From NCBI GenBank assembly GCA_021802115.1, contig JAKABA010000004.1, positions 15,674-79,673 of the forward strand: 64,000 nt of DNA, written 5' to 3'. The notes beneath the pieces are model-generated. The model searched no databases and was not told where the DNA came from. It saw only the letters and a list, made by a program, of their open reading frames with translations. Source of the DNA: a bacterium (GTDB lineage: Bacteria > Chloroflexota > Dormibacteria > UBA8260 > Bog-877). A program made the position numbers and the translations under genes. This document shows positions 1 through 9,141 of this stretch, one piece after another (position 1 is the first letter of the stretch; each line of letters starts with the position of its first letter).

Positions 1-262
1 GGCCATGGGCAACCGCTCCGGCCTGTCCCGACACGCCACCGCCGTCCACCTTCACGCTGATGTGGACCCGATCGCTGAGCCCGGTCACCCGCAACGGTCG
101 CAGGGCGGCCTCCTCCAGCTCCCGCCGCCCAAAGTGCCGCAGGGGCTCCCGGTCGTTGATCACAGCCGTGCCCGGCCCGGGGTAGATGCGTACCCGCGCC
201 ACCGCTGTCTTGCGTCGGCCGGTCCCGTAGGCGTACCGAACCTGCGCCTCGTCTTCGCTCAC
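1..262 (-). CDS. rpsI: 30S ribosomal protein S9, 3' end outside window
   Basis: Ribosomal protein S9 of the small subunit head, whose C-terminal tail reaches the P site. The N-terminal 87 residues are present, including YAYGTGRRKTAVARV and the YPGPGTAVINDREPL segment typical of S9. The start is a GTG whose last bases overlap the TGA of rplM (GTGA overlap), so translation is probably coupled to L13, its usual partner. The C-terminal part lies beyond the left edge of the window. Confidence 0.95.
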   Translation of the reverse strand, partial: MSEDEAQVRYAYGTGRRKTAVARVRIYPGPGTAVINDREPLRHFGRRELEEAALRPLRVTGLSDRVHISVKVDGGGVSGQAGAVAHG

Positions 263-729
263 AGCTGCACGACCTCCCCACATTCGCCGAACCGGATCGC
301 CACCGGCTGCTGAGCCTCGTGGGGATGCTCTGATCCTGCGTATACCTTCAACCGCTTCAACTGCCGAGTCCCCAGGGTGTTGTGCTGGAGCATTCCCCGC
401 ACCGCCTCTTGGAGGGGCACGGTGGGGTCCCGCTTGACCACCTCGGCGTAGGTCCGCTCGCGCCGACCACCCGGATAGCCCGTGTAGTGGTCGTAAACCT
501 TGGTGGTCCGCTTGCTACCAGTGACGACGATGTCACCGGCATTTATGACCACCAGATGGTCTCCCATCAGGGCGTGGGGCGTATAGGTGGGGAGATGCTT
601 GCCCCGCAGCACCCGGGCCAGGTTCACCGCCAGCCGACCCAAGGTCTCGCCGCGGGCGTCCACCAGCCACCAGCGATCCAGGGCGCTCTCCTCATTGGCC
701 GCCAAAGTCCGCTGCACTACTGCTGTCAT
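259..729 (-). CDS. rplM: 50S ribosomal protein L13
   Basis: L13 is an early-assembly protein of the large subunit. The 156-residue product has the usual length and the family signatures WWLVDARGETLGRLA and KVYDHYTGYPGG. A longer reading frame continues upstream, but the ATG at 727-729 overlaps the truA stop (ATGA) and gives the family's normal N-terminus, so I chose it. It sits between truA and rpsI at the far end of the alpha-operon block. Confidence 0.96.
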   Translation of the reverse strand: MTAVVQRTLAANEESALDRWWLVDARGETLGRLAVNLARVLRGKHLPTYTPHALMGDHLVVINAGDIVVTGSKRTTKVYDHYTGYPGGRRERTYAEVVKRDPTVPLQEAVRGMLQHNTLGTRQLKRLKVYAGSEHPHEAQQPVAIRFGECGEVVQL

Positions 730-1505
730 ACCTTGGCTCCCCGGCTGAGCGGTCGCTCGTAGTCGACCCGCCACTGATGCAGTCCATGTGCCGGCGCAAG
801 CCGCCACGAGCTGGCTCCGCGATGCCCCCCCGCGACCGCCGCGGCGAAGTCCGCCAGTCCCAGCCGCCCCTCACCGATCGCCACCAGGGCACCCACCAAG
901 TTGCGCAGCATTCCGCGCAGGAAGGCGTCCCCACGAACCTCAACCGCGATCAGGCCGGCCCGCGACTCCAGGGCGGCCATGTCGATGGTGCGCACAGTGG
1001 ACCCACCCGTCTGCGGACTCCGCCCGAAGGCGGCGAAGTCATGCCTTCCCACCAGCAGCCGCGCCGCCTCGCGCATTGGCTCCATCTCCAATTGTGGACT
1101 CACTCGCCAAGCATACTGGCGCCCGACCGGGCTCGGAACCCGGGCGGGGGCCAGCAGGTAGCGATAGGTCCTTCGCCAGGCGCGCCGACGGGGATCGAAG
1201 TCGAGCTCGGCCCGATCAGCTTCGAGTACGGTGACATCCGCCGGAAGGTGGGCATTGGTGGCGGCCAGCAACTGCGGCGGGGACCAATTCCGGGTCAGTA
1301 CGAAGGCCACGACCTGCCCGTGGGCATGGACTCCGGTATCGGTGCGTCCGGCCGCCCGGACCCGCACGCGCTCCCCGGTGGCGGCAGCGAGGGCCAGAAC
1401 CAGGGCCCCCTCTACGGTTCTGATCCCAGCCTGAGCCTGCCACCCATGGTAGGCCGTCCCGTCATAGGCGACCACCATCCGGTAGCCACTCCCGATCCCA
1501 CTCAA
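726..1505 (-). CDS. truA: tRNA pseudouridine(38-40) synthase TruA
   Basis: TruA isomerises uridines 38-40 of the tRNA anticodon stem-loop. The product of about 259 residues matches the family length. It carries the catalytic motif AGRTDTGVHA, whose aspartate is the nucleophile, and the N-terminal VAYDGTAYHGWQ motif. The longest frame starts at TTG 1503-1505 in a TTGA overlap with the rplQ stop; an ATG nine codons in (1478) is an alternative. It is placed between rplQ and rplM, as in many Terrabacteria, and is co-transcribed with them. Confidence 0.95.
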   Translation of the reverse strand: MSGIGSGYRMVVAYDGTAYHGWQAQAGIRTVEGALVLALAAATGERVRVRAAGRTDTGVHAHGQVVAFVLTRNWSPPQLLAATNAHLPADVTVLEADRAELDFDPRRRAWRRTYRYLLAPARVPSPVGRQYAWRVSPQLEMEPMREAARLLVGRHDFAAFGRSPQTGGSTVRTIDMAALESRAGLIAVEVRGDAFLRGMLRNLVGALVAIGEGRLGLADFAAAVAGGHRGASSWRLAPAHGLHQWRVDYERPLSRGAKV

Positions 1506-1855
1506 TCGACGAACTCCATGATCACAACCGGCGCCCCGTCACCCTGGCGAGGGCCCTTTCCGATAATCCGGGTGTAGCCCCCGGGGCGGTCCTGGAAGCG
1601 CTCGGCGTACTGAGTGAACAGCTTGGCGGCGACATCCGCCCTCGTGACCACCTCGGCCACCTGCCGGCGTGACTGGAGGTCATCGGTCTTGGCCGTGGTC
1701 ACCAGCTTCTCAACCCAGCGGCGGATCTCCTTGGCCTTGGCCTCGGTGGTCTCGATCCTGCCGTGTTCGATCAAGGCAGTGGCCAGGTTCTTGGTGAGAG
1801 CGATGCGGTGAGCCGAAGTTCGATTCAGCTTGCGGCCGGACTTCATGTGTCGCAT
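1502..1855 (-). CDS. rplQ: 50S ribosomal protein L17
   Basis: L17 lies near the peptide exit tunnel of the large subunit. The 117-residue protein begins MRHMKSGRKLNRTSAHR, the standard L17 opening, and ends in the short bacterial form with no C-terminal extension. It follows rpoA after 5 bp and overlaps the truA start, so it is the terminal classical gene of the alpha operon. Confidence 0.97.
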   Translation of the reverse strand: MRHMKSGRKLNRTSAHRIALTKNLATALIEHGRIETTEAKAKEIRRWVEKLVTTAKTDDLQSRRQVAEVVTRADVAAKLFTQYAERFQDRPGGYTRIIGKGPRQGDGAPVVIMEFVD

Positions 1856-1860
1856 CGGGC

Positions 1861-2832
1861 CTAGCGCTCCCCGGACTGGAAGATCGAGTCGATCTCATCT
1901 TCCGGAACGAATCCGCGAGCCACCAGCTTCTGCTTGATCTCGTCCAGGGACTTCGAGCCGAAGTTGCGAAGCGCCAAGAGCTCATCCAACCTCATCGCCA
2001 GCAGGTCGCCCAACTTGGTGATGTCATTGGCCTTCAGGCAATTCAGCGCGCGCACGCTGAGCTCCAGCTCTTCGACCGGGACATCACTCAGGCGCCCCCT
2101 CAGATCAGTGCTGGCCACCGCCGCCTCAGTGGTGGCCGTCAGACTCTCGCCGAAGCTGGCGAATAGATTCAGGTGACGGGTGTAGTACTGCGCCGCATGG
2201 CTGACCGCCTCCACAGGGGAGATGGTGCCATTGGTCCACACCTCCAGCACCAGGTTTTCCCAATCGGTGTCCTGGCCAACCCGGGTCTTCTCGACCATGA
2301 AGTTGGCCTTCACGACGGGGGTGAAGATCGAGTCGACCGGAATCACCCCGATCGGCTGCCCCTCCTTCTTATTCCTTTCAGCCGGCGTGTAGCCCCGCCC
2401 CATCTCGACTGTGAGATCCATGCGTAGATTGGCCTGAGCCCCGTCCAGAGTGCAGATGTAGAGGTCGGGATTGGCGATCTCCACGTCCGCGTTGGGGGCG
2501 ATCTCCGCGGCTGTAACCCGCTTGCCGCCGTGCACCTCAAGGCTGAGATGGGCGCCCTCCGGGTTGTGGCAGGTGAGGCTCAGTTGCTTGAGATTGAGCA
2601 GAATCTCGCCCACATCCTCCTTGACATGCTTGATGCTGGAGAACTCGTGCGCCACCCCGTCGATGGACACGGCCGTCACCGCCGCTCCGGTGAGCGAGGA
2701 GAGCAGCACCCGGCGCAGCGAGTTGCCCAGGGTTGTCCCATAACCGGTCTCCAGCGGTCCGATCTCGAAGCGTCCGTGATCGGGGGAACTGGCGATCTCT
2801 CGGACCGTCGGTTGAATCGCAGTCTCTGGCAT
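1861..2832 (-). CDS. rpoA: DNA-directed RNA polymerase alpha subunit
   Basis: The alpha subunit dimerises to nucleate polymerase assembly, and its C-terminal domain contacts UP elements and activators. The 323-residue protein has the NTD assembly motif TLGNSLRRVLLSS and GAAVTAVSIDG, a linker around residue 235-250, and the CTD helix pair ALNCLKANDITKLGDLL. I chose ATG 2832; a TTG three codons upstream is also in frame. It lies between rpsD and rplQ, the conserved alpha-operon order. Confidence 0.98.
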   Translation of the reverse strand: MPETAIQPTVREIASSPDHGRFEIGPLETGYGTTLGNSLRRVLLSSLTGAAVTAVSIDGVAHEFSSIKHVKEDVGEILLNLKQLSLTCHNPEGAHLSLEVHGGKRVTAAEIAPNADVEIANPDLYICTLDGAQANLRMDLTVEMGRGYTPAERNKKEGQPIGVIPVDSIFTPVVKANFMVEKTRVGQDTDWENLVLEVWTNGTISPVEAVSHAAQYYTRHLNLFASFGESLTATTEAAVASTDLRGRLSDVPVEELELSVRALNCLKANDITKLGDLLAMRLDELLALRNFGSKSLDEIKQKLVARGFVPEDEIDSIFQSGER

Positions 2833-2877
2833 GTGAAGCAATTTCCTCGTGGCTGGTGGGCACAGCTGCCCGGGTGG

Positions 2878-3510
2878 TTAGCGGGAGTAGAACTCGACGA
2901 TCAACTGCTCGTCGATGCTGGTCTCCATCTCCCCGCGTTCGGGATGCCTGGTGACGTCGACCCTAAGTTCTTGGGGATACAAGGTGAGCCAACTGGGAAC
3001 ACCCTGCCCGCCACGGAACTCCACGGATCGACGGATGGGCTCCTTCTCTCGACTCCGTTCGCGGACCTGGACAATCTGACCTGCCCGCAACTGATACGAG
3101 GGGATGTTGACGGTCCGGCCATCCACCTGAAAATGCCTATGTGAGACCAGCTGCCGGGCCTCTCGACGAGACGACGCAAAGCCCGCCCGGTAGACCACGT
3201 TGTCGAGGCGCTGCTCAAGCATCTGCAGCAGAACGGTGCCCGTGACCCCCTTCCGGGCCGACGCGGAATCGAAGTAGTTCTGGAATTGGGTCTCCAGCAC
3301 GCCGTAGATACGCCGACCGCGTTGCTTGGCGCGGAGCTGGATCCCGTACTCACTGATCCGCCGACGCCGGGCCAGCCCGTGTTGCCCTGGAGGGGTGGCG
3401 TTGCGCTTGGTGAAGGTACAGCGGTCACCCACGCATTTCTCACCCTTGAGGAACAGCTTGACGCCCTCACGACGGCAGAGCCGGCATACCGGAGGATGTG
3501 GATTTGCCAT
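2878..3510 (-). CDS. rpsD: 30S ribosomal protein S4, zinc-binding form
   Basis: S4 is a primary 16S-binding protein and a frequent translational repressor of the alpha operon. The 210-residue product keeps the four N-terminal cysteines (CRLC, then CVGD..C) of the zinc-containing C+ form. An S4 RNA-binding domain follows at about residues 100-160 (RLDNVVYRAGFASSRREAR). The frame is open further upstream, but ATG 3508-3510 gives the standard N-terminus after the rpsK stop. Confidence 0.97.
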   Translation of the reverse strand: MANPHPPVCRLCRREGVKLFLKGEKCVGDRCTFTKRNATPPGQHGLARRRRISEYGIQLRAKQRGRRIYGVLETQFQNYFDSASARKGVTGTVLLQMLEQRLDNVVYRAGFASSRREARQLVSHRHFQVDGRTVNIPSYQLRAGQIVQVRERSREKEPIRRSVEFRGGQGVPSWLTLYPQELRVDVTRHPERGEMETSIDEQLIVEFYSR

Positions 3511-3520
3511 CTCGGTCCCC

Positions 3521-3916
3521 CTAGACCCGGCGCCGCTTGGGCGGGCGGCAGCCGTTGTGTGGGATGGGCGTGACGTCAACGATCGAGCTGATCTCCAGGC
3601 CGGCGGCCTGGAGCGACCGGATCGCCGCCTCCCGCCCCGACCCTGGGCCCTTGACCAACACCTCGATCGACTTCAACCCATGCTCCATGGCTCGCTTGGC
3701 GGCCTGCTCGGCGGTGACCTGAGCGGCGAACGGGGTGCTCTTCCGCGAGCCCTTGAAGCCCGACGAGCCGGCACTTCCACAGGCGATCACGTTGCCCTGG
3801 GGATCGGTGAGAGTCACGATTGTGTTGTTGAAGGTGCTCAGCACGTGGGCACGGCCAACGGCAATGTTCTTGCGCTCCCGCCGCCTGGTCCGGACCACCT
3901 TCTTTTTCTTCGCCAA
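3521..3916 (-). CDS. rpsK: 30S ribosomal protein S11, TTG start
   Basis: S11 forms part of the platform near the E site. The 131-residue product has the motifs [28 protein letters not shown] and [15 protein letters not shown]. No ATG lies at the expected N-terminus. A TTG at 3914-3916, preceded at 5 nt by GAGGAG, gives the usual AKKKK start and is the likely initiation codon. Another in-frame TTG lies 33 bp upstream without a good ribosome site. Confidence 0.96.
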   Translation of the reverse strand: MAKKKKVVRTRRRERKNIAVGRAHVLSTFNNTIVTLTDPQGNVIACGSAGSSGFKGSRKSTPFAAQVTAEQAAKRAMEHGLKSIEVLVKGPGSGREAAIRSLQAAGLEISSIVDVTPIPHNGCRPPKRRRV

Positions 3917-3963
3917 ACCGTCTCCTCGACTAAATGCCCTGCGACCCAACCGGGCCGCAAACC

Positions 3964-4350
3964 CTACTTACTAGCTTTCTTCCGCCGCACTCCAACCGTC
4001 TTACGCGGTCCCCGGCGAGACCTGGCATTGGTCCTGGTGCGCTGGCCCCGCACCGGCAGTCCGCGCCGATGGCGCAGCCCGCGGTAGGTGCCGATCTCCA
4101 TCAACCGTTTGATGTTGAGCAATACCTGCCGCCGAAGGTCCCCCTCGACCCGGCCCGGCAGCTCCTTGGTGACCACGTCACGGAGGCGACTGACCTGGGC
4201 CTCACTGAGATCGTTCACCTTGATGCTCGGGTCGATCTGGGCGATTCGGAGCAGGCGCTGGCTGGTGTGCAGGCCGATGCCGAACACATAGGTCAAGCCA
4301 ATCTCGATCCGCTTGTCACGGGGAAGGTCGATTCCGGCAATACGAGCCAT
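3964..4350 (-). CDS. rpsM: 30S ribosomal protein S13
   Basis: S13 contacts the large subunit and the P-site tRNA from the head of the small subunit. It is 128 residues long and opens with [21 protein letters not shown]. It carries [19 protein letters not shown] and a basic C-terminal tail. It lies between rpmJ and rpsK, the standard order. Confidence 0.98.
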   Translation of the reverse strand: MARIAGIDLPRDKRIEIGLTYVFGIGLHTSQRLLRIAQIDPSIKVNDLSEAQVSRLRDVVTKELPGRVEGDLRRQVLLNIKRLMEIGTYRGLRHRRGLPVRGQRTRTNARSRRGPRKTVGVRRKKASK

Positions 4351-4359
4351 CCTGGTCCC

Positions 4360-4473
4360 CTATCCTTGCCGCTGCTTGTGCTTGGGGTTCTCGCAGATGA
4401 CGCGCACCACCCCAGCACGCCGAATGACCTTGCACTTGTCGCAGATCGTCTTCACCGAGGCCCGCACCTTCAT
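4360..4473 (-). CDS. rpmJ: 50S ribosomal protein L36, zinc-binding form
   Basis: This 37-residue gene reads [15 protein letters not shown] followed by a basic tail. The C-x2-C, then C-x4-H ligands of the zinc-binding L36 are all present. The ATG is at 4471-4473 and the TAG at 4360-4362. Its place between infA and rpsM is the conserved one in bacteria. Confidence 0.96.
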   Translation of the reverse strand: MKVRASVKTICDKCKVIRRAGVVRVICENPKHKQRQG

Positions 4474-4500
4474 CGTGAGCTCCTCACCGCTTCAGTCACC

Positions 4501-4725
4501 TCAAACCACTCGCGACAAGATGCGCCCTCGCCCCGGATCGGTGGCCGAGAGCTCGACCAAAACCCGGTCCCCGGGGAGTAGACGTACGCTTGCCAGACGC
4601 GCCCGCCCTGCCGCGTGAGCCACCACCTTGCCCCCGCCCTCCAGTTCGACTCGAAAGAGCGAGTTCGGCAGAGGTTCAAGGACTCGACCCCGCAGCCCGT
4701 CGGGATCACTCAAAGTGGAGGGCAC
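4501..4725 (-). CDS. infA: translation initiation factor IF-1
   Basis: IF-1 is a single OB-fold protein that binds the A site during initiation. The 74-residue product has [19 protein letters not shown] and [20 protein letters not shown], both diagnostic. The start is a GTG at 4723-4725. The protein is somewhat divergent, with RARLASVRL where HISGKMR is usual and a C-terminus ending SRVV, but the fold-defining positions are kept. A likely internal promoter lies just upstream. Confidence 0.93.
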   Translation of the reverse strand: MPSTLSDPDGLRGRVLEPLPNSLFRVELEGGGKVVAHAAGRARLASVRLLPGDRVLVELSATDPGRGRILSRVV

Positions 4726-4756
4726 ACGAAACCCAGGCAGGCTTCGCCCGGTTCAG

Positions 4757-4786
4757 AGTATAGCCGATTCGGGCAGACGCTGGCAT
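4757..4786 (-). promoter_or_regulatory. putative sigma-70-type promoter upstream of infA
   Basis: On the minus strand TATACT (4757-4762) is preceded at 18 bp by ATGCCA (4781-4786), a four-of-six match to the -35 consensus. It lies in the 62 bp gap between map and infA, one of the larger gaps in this block. It could serve as an internal promoter for infA-rpmJ-rpsM and the alpha genes. Confidence 0.4.
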
Positions 4787-4787
4787 C

Positions 4788-5546
4788 TCAGCCGCCGCCA
4801 TCGAGGGCAGTCAGCACCTCCGGACCGGACTCAGTGATGGCGATCGTGTGCTCGAAGTAGCAGGACCGCTTCCCGTCGGTGGTGATCACGGTCCATCCGT
4901 CTGCCTTGACCGCCGTTGCCGGGGTGCCCTCGTTGACGATGGGCTCGATCGCGATGCATAGACCGGGTCGGATCTCGACCCCTCGCCCGACGCTGCCGTG
5001 GTTGGGCACCTCCGGGTCCTCGTGCATGTCCCGGCCGATCCCGTGACCCGTATAGCCGCGGACGATGGAGAAGCCGTGAGCCTCAACGTGAGCCTGGACG
5101 GCATGCCCGATGTCTCCCAGGCGATTCCCAGGCCAGGCGGCCGCAATCCCCAGTCCGAGCGCCTCTTTGGTCACCTTCAGCAGGAGGCGCGCATCGGAAT
5201 CAACCTCCCCGCAAGGCACGGTAAGCCCCGCGTCAGCCCACCAGCCCTGGTAGATCAGACCGCAATCCAAGCTCACGAGGTCGCCGGGCTCGATCCGCCG
5301 CCCGTTGGGGATCCCGTGCACCACCTCCTGGTTGACCGAAACGCAAAGATGTTTGGGGAAGCCATCGTAGCCAAGGAAGCCAGGGAAGCAATCCCGCTTT
5401 CGGATCTCGCGGTTGGCAGCCCGGTCCAAATCCGAGGTGGTGATCCCGGGTCGAACCATGCGGCCCAGCTCGTCCAGAACCTCGGCCAGCATCCGTCCCG
5501 CATGACGCATCAGATCGATTTCCTCAGACCGCTTGAGGGTGATCAC
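4788..5546 (-). CDS. map: type I methionine aminopeptidase
   Basis: It removes the initiator methionine from nascent proteins using a two-metal centre. The 252-residue protein lacks N-terminal extensions, as in the E. coli-type enzyme. The metal ligands are visible: two Asp in SLDCGLIYQGWWADAGLT, His in GHGIGRDMHEDP, Glu in IAIEPIVNEG and Glu in CYFEHT. The GTG start overlaps the adk stop (GTGA), and adk and secY precede it as in many bacteria. Confidence 0.97.
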   Translation of the reverse strand: MITLKRSEEIDLMRHAGRMLAEVLDELGRMVRPGITTSDLDRAANREIRKRDCFPGFLGYDGFPKHLCVSVNQEVVHGIPNGRRIEPGDLVSLDCGLIYQGWWADAGLTVPCGEVDSDARLLLKVTKEALGLGIAAAWPGNRLGDIGHAVQAHVEAHGFSIVRGYTGHGIGRDMHEDPEVPNHGSVGRGVEIRPGLCIAIEPIVNEGTPATAVKADGWTVITTDGKRSCYFEHTIAITESGPEVLTALDGGG

Positions 5547-6124
5547 TGGAGCACCCTCAGCAGCTCTCGGCTGACCTCCTCAATGCTGCCGCAACCGTCG
5601 ATATGCAGCACCGGGACGTCGCCGGCGAGGTACTCCAGCACGGGCTCGGTCCGCTCCTGATAGACCCGCAACCGCTCCTCGATCACCTCCGGTCGATCGT
5701 CCTGGCGTTGCTCCTGGCCAGCGCGCAGCGTCAGCCGAGCCTTGAGGGCAGACACGGGGACATCCAGTACCAGCACTATGTCAAGGGGCCGGTCCAGGTT
5801 GGTCAGCAGCTCCTGCAGCGCCCTGGCTTGGGCCACGGTGCGGGGGAAGCCGTCGAGCACAAAACCGGTGTCGGTTCGACCTTCCTCGAGCCGGTGGCGG
5901 ATCATGTTGACGATCACCTCGTCGGGCACCAGTTTCCCGGCGGCCATGTAGCCGGAGGCCATCTGACCAAGCTCAGTTCCCTGGCTGAGGTGCTGGCGGA
6001 GCATGTCACCAGGGGCTATGTGATCCAGTTCGTAACGCTCGCGGAGCAACTCGGCCTGAGTTCCTTTACCCGAGCCCGGAGGCCCGAATAGGACCAGGTT
6101 GCGCCGCAATGCCACCCCTCCCAT
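5543..6124 (-). CDS. adk: adenylate kinase, short form
   Basis: It interconverts ATP plus AMP with two ADP. The P-loop is GPPGSGKGTQ at the N-terminus, the AMP site includes GFVLDGFPRT, and DDRPEVIEERLRVY closes the lid region. At 193 residues it lacks the roughly 27-residue insertion (often zinc-binding) of the long LID domain, so it is the short bacterial type. It is flanked by secY and map. Confidence 0.97.
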   Translation of the reverse strand: MGGVALRRNLVLFGPPGSGKGTQAELLRERYELDHIAPGDMLRQHLSQGTELGQMASGYMAAGKLVPDEVIVNMIRHRLEEGRTDTGFVLDGFPRTVAQARALQELLTNLDRPLDIVLVLDVPVSALKARLTLRAGQEQRQDDRPEVIEERLRVYQERTEPVLEYLAGDVPVLHIDGCGSIEEVSRELLRVLQ

Positions 6125-6134
6125 GGCCTCTCCC

Positions 6135-7487
6135 TCACCTAATGAACCCGCGATATTGCCGCATCAGAAGCTGGGTCTCCAACTGCTTCATCGTGTCTAG
6201 AGAGACCCCAACTACGATCAGGATGGCGGTACCACCGAGATACAGGCCACCATTCAGCGCCTGACCGGTCAGAGTTGCGGTCAATAGCGGCACCACCACC
6301 GTCACCAGCCCCAGAAAGATCGCGCCAGCCAGAGTGATCCGGCTCATCACCCTGGCCAGATACTGCGCAGTGGCCGCCCCCGGCCGAATTCCCGGAATGT
6401 AGGTCGCACTCTTCTTGAGGTTGTCGGCGGCATCCTCGGGATCGAAGGTGACGGCCGTGTAGAAGAAGGTGAAACCCATGATCAGGGCGAAGTAGAAGAC
6501 CTCATAGGCCACATCCACTATCACGTTGGGGCCAAAGGGGTTCCAGTAGGTATGCAACCAGGTGGCGAGCTCGCCCATGACCCCGCCAGTCTGCCCCACC
6601 GGGGGCAAAAAGAAGTTGGCGAAGATGGTGGGGAAGAACATGATCGAGATGGCAAAGATGATGGGGATCACCCCGGCCTGGTTGACCCGCAGTGGCAGGA
6701 AGCTGCTGCGGCCCTGATAGACCTGTCGTCCGACCACCCGCTGAGAGGATTGGATGGGAATCTTACGGGTCGCCTGTTGGACAAAAATGATCCCAGCCGC
6801 CACCACAATCCCGATCACCGCGAATTCAAACAGAGCCAGGGTCTGGGCATGGAAGCCGTTTGTGAAGCTGATCACGGTGCCGGGAATCTGGGCCAGGATT
6901 CCGGTCATGATGATGATCGACACCCCATTCCCAAGTCCGTACTCCGTGATCAGCTCGCCAAACCACATGATCACCACGGTGCCCCCGGTGAGCACGATGA
7001 TGATCCCCAGGGTCTCCGCGAAGGAGATGTTGGCAGGCAGAATGGACTGGCCCTGGAAGCTGAAGCTCTCGAAGAGGCGGGTGTAGCCGAAGGCCTGCAG
7101 CAGGCCCAGGCCGACAGTCAGGTAGCGAGCGTATTGAGTCAGCCGCCGCCGCCCAAGGTCCCCCTCCTTGGACATCTCCTTGACCCGAGTCGAGATGACG
7201 GTCATCAGTTGCATGATGATGGTGGCGTTGATGTATGGGTTAAGCCCCAGGGCCACGATCGAGATCCCGGCGTTGCTCCCGGAACTGACCCCGCTCCCAG
7301 AGAAGAGGTTGATCAGACCGAGCAGGCTGTTGCTCTTATACAGGTCCGCCAGGGCGGCGCTGTTGACCCCAGGAATGGTGATCGTTGCCAGCATCCGGAA
7401 AACGATGATCAGCCCCAGGGTGATCAGGAGCTTACGGCGAAGCTCCGGGACATGCATGGCCGCGCGGAGCGCACCGAATAGGTTCAC
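6135..7487 (-). CDS. secY: protein translocase subunit SecY
   Basis: SecY is the channel of the general secretion translocon. The 450-residue protein has about ten hydrophobic segments. It includes the plug-region serine/glycine stretch FSGSGVSSGSNAGISIVALG and the conserved GLGNGVSIIIMTGI loop. The GTG start overlaps the rplO stop. SecE is encoded at 34.8 kb in the same window; together they would export the signal-peptide proteins found to the right. Confidence 0.98.
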   Translation of the reverse strand: MNLFGALRAAMHVPELRRKLLITLGLIIVFRMLATITIPGVNSAALADLYKSNSLLGLINLFSGSGVSSGSNAGISIVALGLNPYINATIIMQLMTVISTRVKEMSKEGDLGRRRLTQYARYLTVGLGLLQAFGYTRLFESFSFQGQSILPANISFAETLGIIIVLTGGTVVIMWFGELITEYGLGNGVSIIIMTGILAQIPGTVISFTNGFHAQTLALFEFAVIGIVVAAGIIFVQQATRKIPIQSSQRVVGRQVYQGRSSFLPLRVNQAGVIPIIFAISIMFFPTIFANFFLPPVGQTGGVMGELATWLHTYWNPFGPNVIVDVAYEVFYFALIMGFTFFYTAVTFDPEDAADNLKKSATYIPGIRPGAATAQYLARVMSRITLAGAIFLGLVTVVVPLLTATLTGQALNGGLYLGGTAILIVVGVSLDTMKQLETQLLMRQYRGFIR

Positions 7488-7993
7488 GGCTCGCTAACCT
7501 GCCCTCCCTCGGCTGGTCCCGACTCGGCCTGGTCGGCCGACTCCGGCCCGGCCAGGAGCTCGACAGTCCCGCCGGCGGCCTCGACGGCGGCGACCGCCGC
7601 CCGACTCGCGCGGTGAACCCTGATCGTGACCTTGGGAGGTGCCCCTCCCCCTGCCAGCAGCTTGACCGGGCGGACGGCATGACGCACCACCCCAGCTGCC
7701 CGCAGCGCTTCCAAATCCACCACGGTGCCCGCCTCGAAACGGCCGAGCTTGCCACAGTTGACGACCTGGTACTCGACCCGGAAGCGGTTGTAGAACCCGC
7801 GCAGCTTGGGCACCCTCTGAGTGAGCGGCATCTGCCCCCCCTCGAACCCGCGCGGCAGGCTCCATGAGGTGCGGGCGCCCTGCCCCTTCTGCCCCCGCCC
7901 AGCGGTCTTGCCGCCGCCAGCTGAGATTCCCCGCCCAACCCGCTTGCGAGGGCGGCGACTGCCCTTGGCGGGTTGGAGTTCATCCAGCCTCAT
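7484..7993 (-). CDS. rplO: 50S ribosomal protein L15
   Basis: L15 is a late-assembly large-subunit protein. The 169-residue product begins [22 protein letters not shown] and has the glycine-rich KTAGRGQKGQGARTS motif. Its C-terminus is about 15-20 residues longer than average and rich in Glu, Ala and Pro. It overlaps rpmD by ATGA and secY by GTGA. Confidence 0.97.
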   Translation of the reverse strand: MRLDELQPAKGSRRPRKRVGRGISAGGGKTAGRGQKGQGARTSWSLPRGFEGGQMPLTQRVPKLRGFYNRFRVEYQVVNCGKLGRFEAGTVVDLEALRAAGVVRHAVRPVKLLAGGGAPPKVTIRVHRASRAAVAAVEAAGGTVELLAGPESADQAESGPAEGGQVSEP

Positions 7994-8220
7994 CGCGGTC
8001 CTCCCGAGCGGCTGCGGCCCTTGGACGCAGTTGCGTCTTCAGCATGGACCAGGTGGGCCACGGTCGTGACCATCCCCCGGATCGCGGCGGTGTTGTCATG
8101 CTCCACGCTCTGGTGAAGCCGCCTCAGCCCGAGCGCCGCGATGGTTCGCTTCTGGTTCTCCGCGTACCCGATCGCGCTCTTGGTCCAGGTCACTCTCAGT
8201 CGACCGGAGGGCTCACTCAC
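7990..8220 (-). CDS. rpmD: 50S ribosomal protein L30
   Basis: The 76-residue protein has the L30 pattern [19 protein letters not shown] and [24 protein letters not shown] start at 8220 overlaps the end of rpsE by 8 bp. It sits between rpsE and rplO as expected. The C-terminal 15 residues (Ser/Gly/Arg-rich) extend past the usual family end. Confidence 0.95.
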   Translation of the reverse strand: MSEPSGRLRVTWTKSAIGYAENQKRTIAALGLRRLHQSVEHDNTAAIRGMVTTVAHLVHAEDATASKGRSRSGGPR

Positions 8221-8773
8221 TATCGGCCTCCGCTACCACCGCTTCGACCTGCGACGGCCGCAGACCCAGCTCGTGCATGGTCTTGCCCCGCAGATGGGCC
8301 ACCGTCTCCGCAGTGCGTAGCTCGCGCAGAGCGGCAATGGTGGCCCGCACGGTGTTGATGGGATTGTCACTGCCCAACGACTTGGTCAAAATGTCCTTAA
8401 TCCCCGCCAACTCCACCACGGCCCTCATGGCCCCACCCGAGATCACTCCGGTTCCAGGCGAAGCCGGACGCAGCAAAACCCGGGCCGCGCCCTCCTTGCG
8501 CAGGACGTCGTGGGGAATCGTGCGCCCCACCATGGGCACCCGGATCATGTGCTTCTTCGCGTCATCAACACCTTTGCGAATCGCTTCGGGCACCTCTCCG
8601 GCCTTGCCCAGCCCAGCCCCGACGCGGCCGGCGCCGTCGCCCACCACCACCAGGGCGCTGAAGGAGAAACGGCGGCCTCCCTTCACCACCTTGGCGACCC
8701 GGTTCAAGCTCACCACACGCTCGGCGAACTCGCCCCTGGCCTCCCTGTCTCCACGCGCCATGTTCATGCTCAT
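8213..8773 (-). CDS. rpsE: 30S ribosomal protein S5
   Basis: S5 lies at the mRNA entry channel and helps decoding fidelity. The 186-residue protein has the dsRBD-like N-terminal motif [19 protein letters not shown] and the ribosomal C-domain with [15 protein letters not shown] spacing ([11 protein letters not shown]). It is placed between rplR and rpmD. Confidence 0.97.
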   Translation of the reverse strand: MSMNMARGDREARGEFAERVVSLNRVAKVVKGGRRFSFSALVVVGDGAGRVGAGLGKAGEVPEAIRKGVDDAKKHMIRVPMVGRTIPHDVLRKEGAARVLLRPASPGTGVISGGAMRAVVELAGIKDILTKSLGSDNPINTVRATIAALRELRTAETVAHLRGKTMHELGLRPSQVEAVVAEADSE

Positions 8774-8783
8774 CAGATACTTC

Positions 8784-9140
8784 TCAGAACTCCAGACCGG
8801 CCTCGCGGGCCGCGTCAGCTAGGGCTTGGATTCGACCATGGTACAGATAGCCACCCCGGTCGAAGACGACCCGCTTGAGGCCAGCCGCTAGGGCCCGCTC
8901 CCCCACCACTCGTCCGACCACGGCCGCACTCGCCCGGGTGGCTCCCGTCACTCCCAACTGGTCCTCAGCCGTGCTGGCCGCCACCAGTGTCCGGCCCTGA
9001 CTGTCGTCGACCACCTGGGCATAGACGTGACGCAGGCTCCGATAAACACAAAGTCGGGGTCGCTCTGCGGTGCCCCGAACATGCTTGCGCACGCGCCGGT
9101 GGCGGTGCCGCCGGGCGGCTTCGCGGTCATCAATGCTCAT
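8784..9140 (-). CDS. rplR: 50S ribosomal protein L18
   Basis: L18 binds 5S rRNA together with L5. The 118-residue form starting at ATG 9138-9140 begins [19 protein letters not shown], one base after the rplF stop. A further in-frame start 24 bp upstream would overlap rplF and gives an atypical N-terminus. [19 protein letters not shown] and [12 protein letters not shown] are family hallmarks. Confidence 0.96.
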   Translation of the reverse strand: MSIDDREAARRHRHRRVRKHVRGTAERPRLCVYRSLRHVYAQVVDDSQGRTLVAASTAEDQLGVTGATRASAAVVGRVVGERALAAGLKRVVFDRGGYLYHGRIQALADAAREAGLEF

Positions 9141-9141
9141 C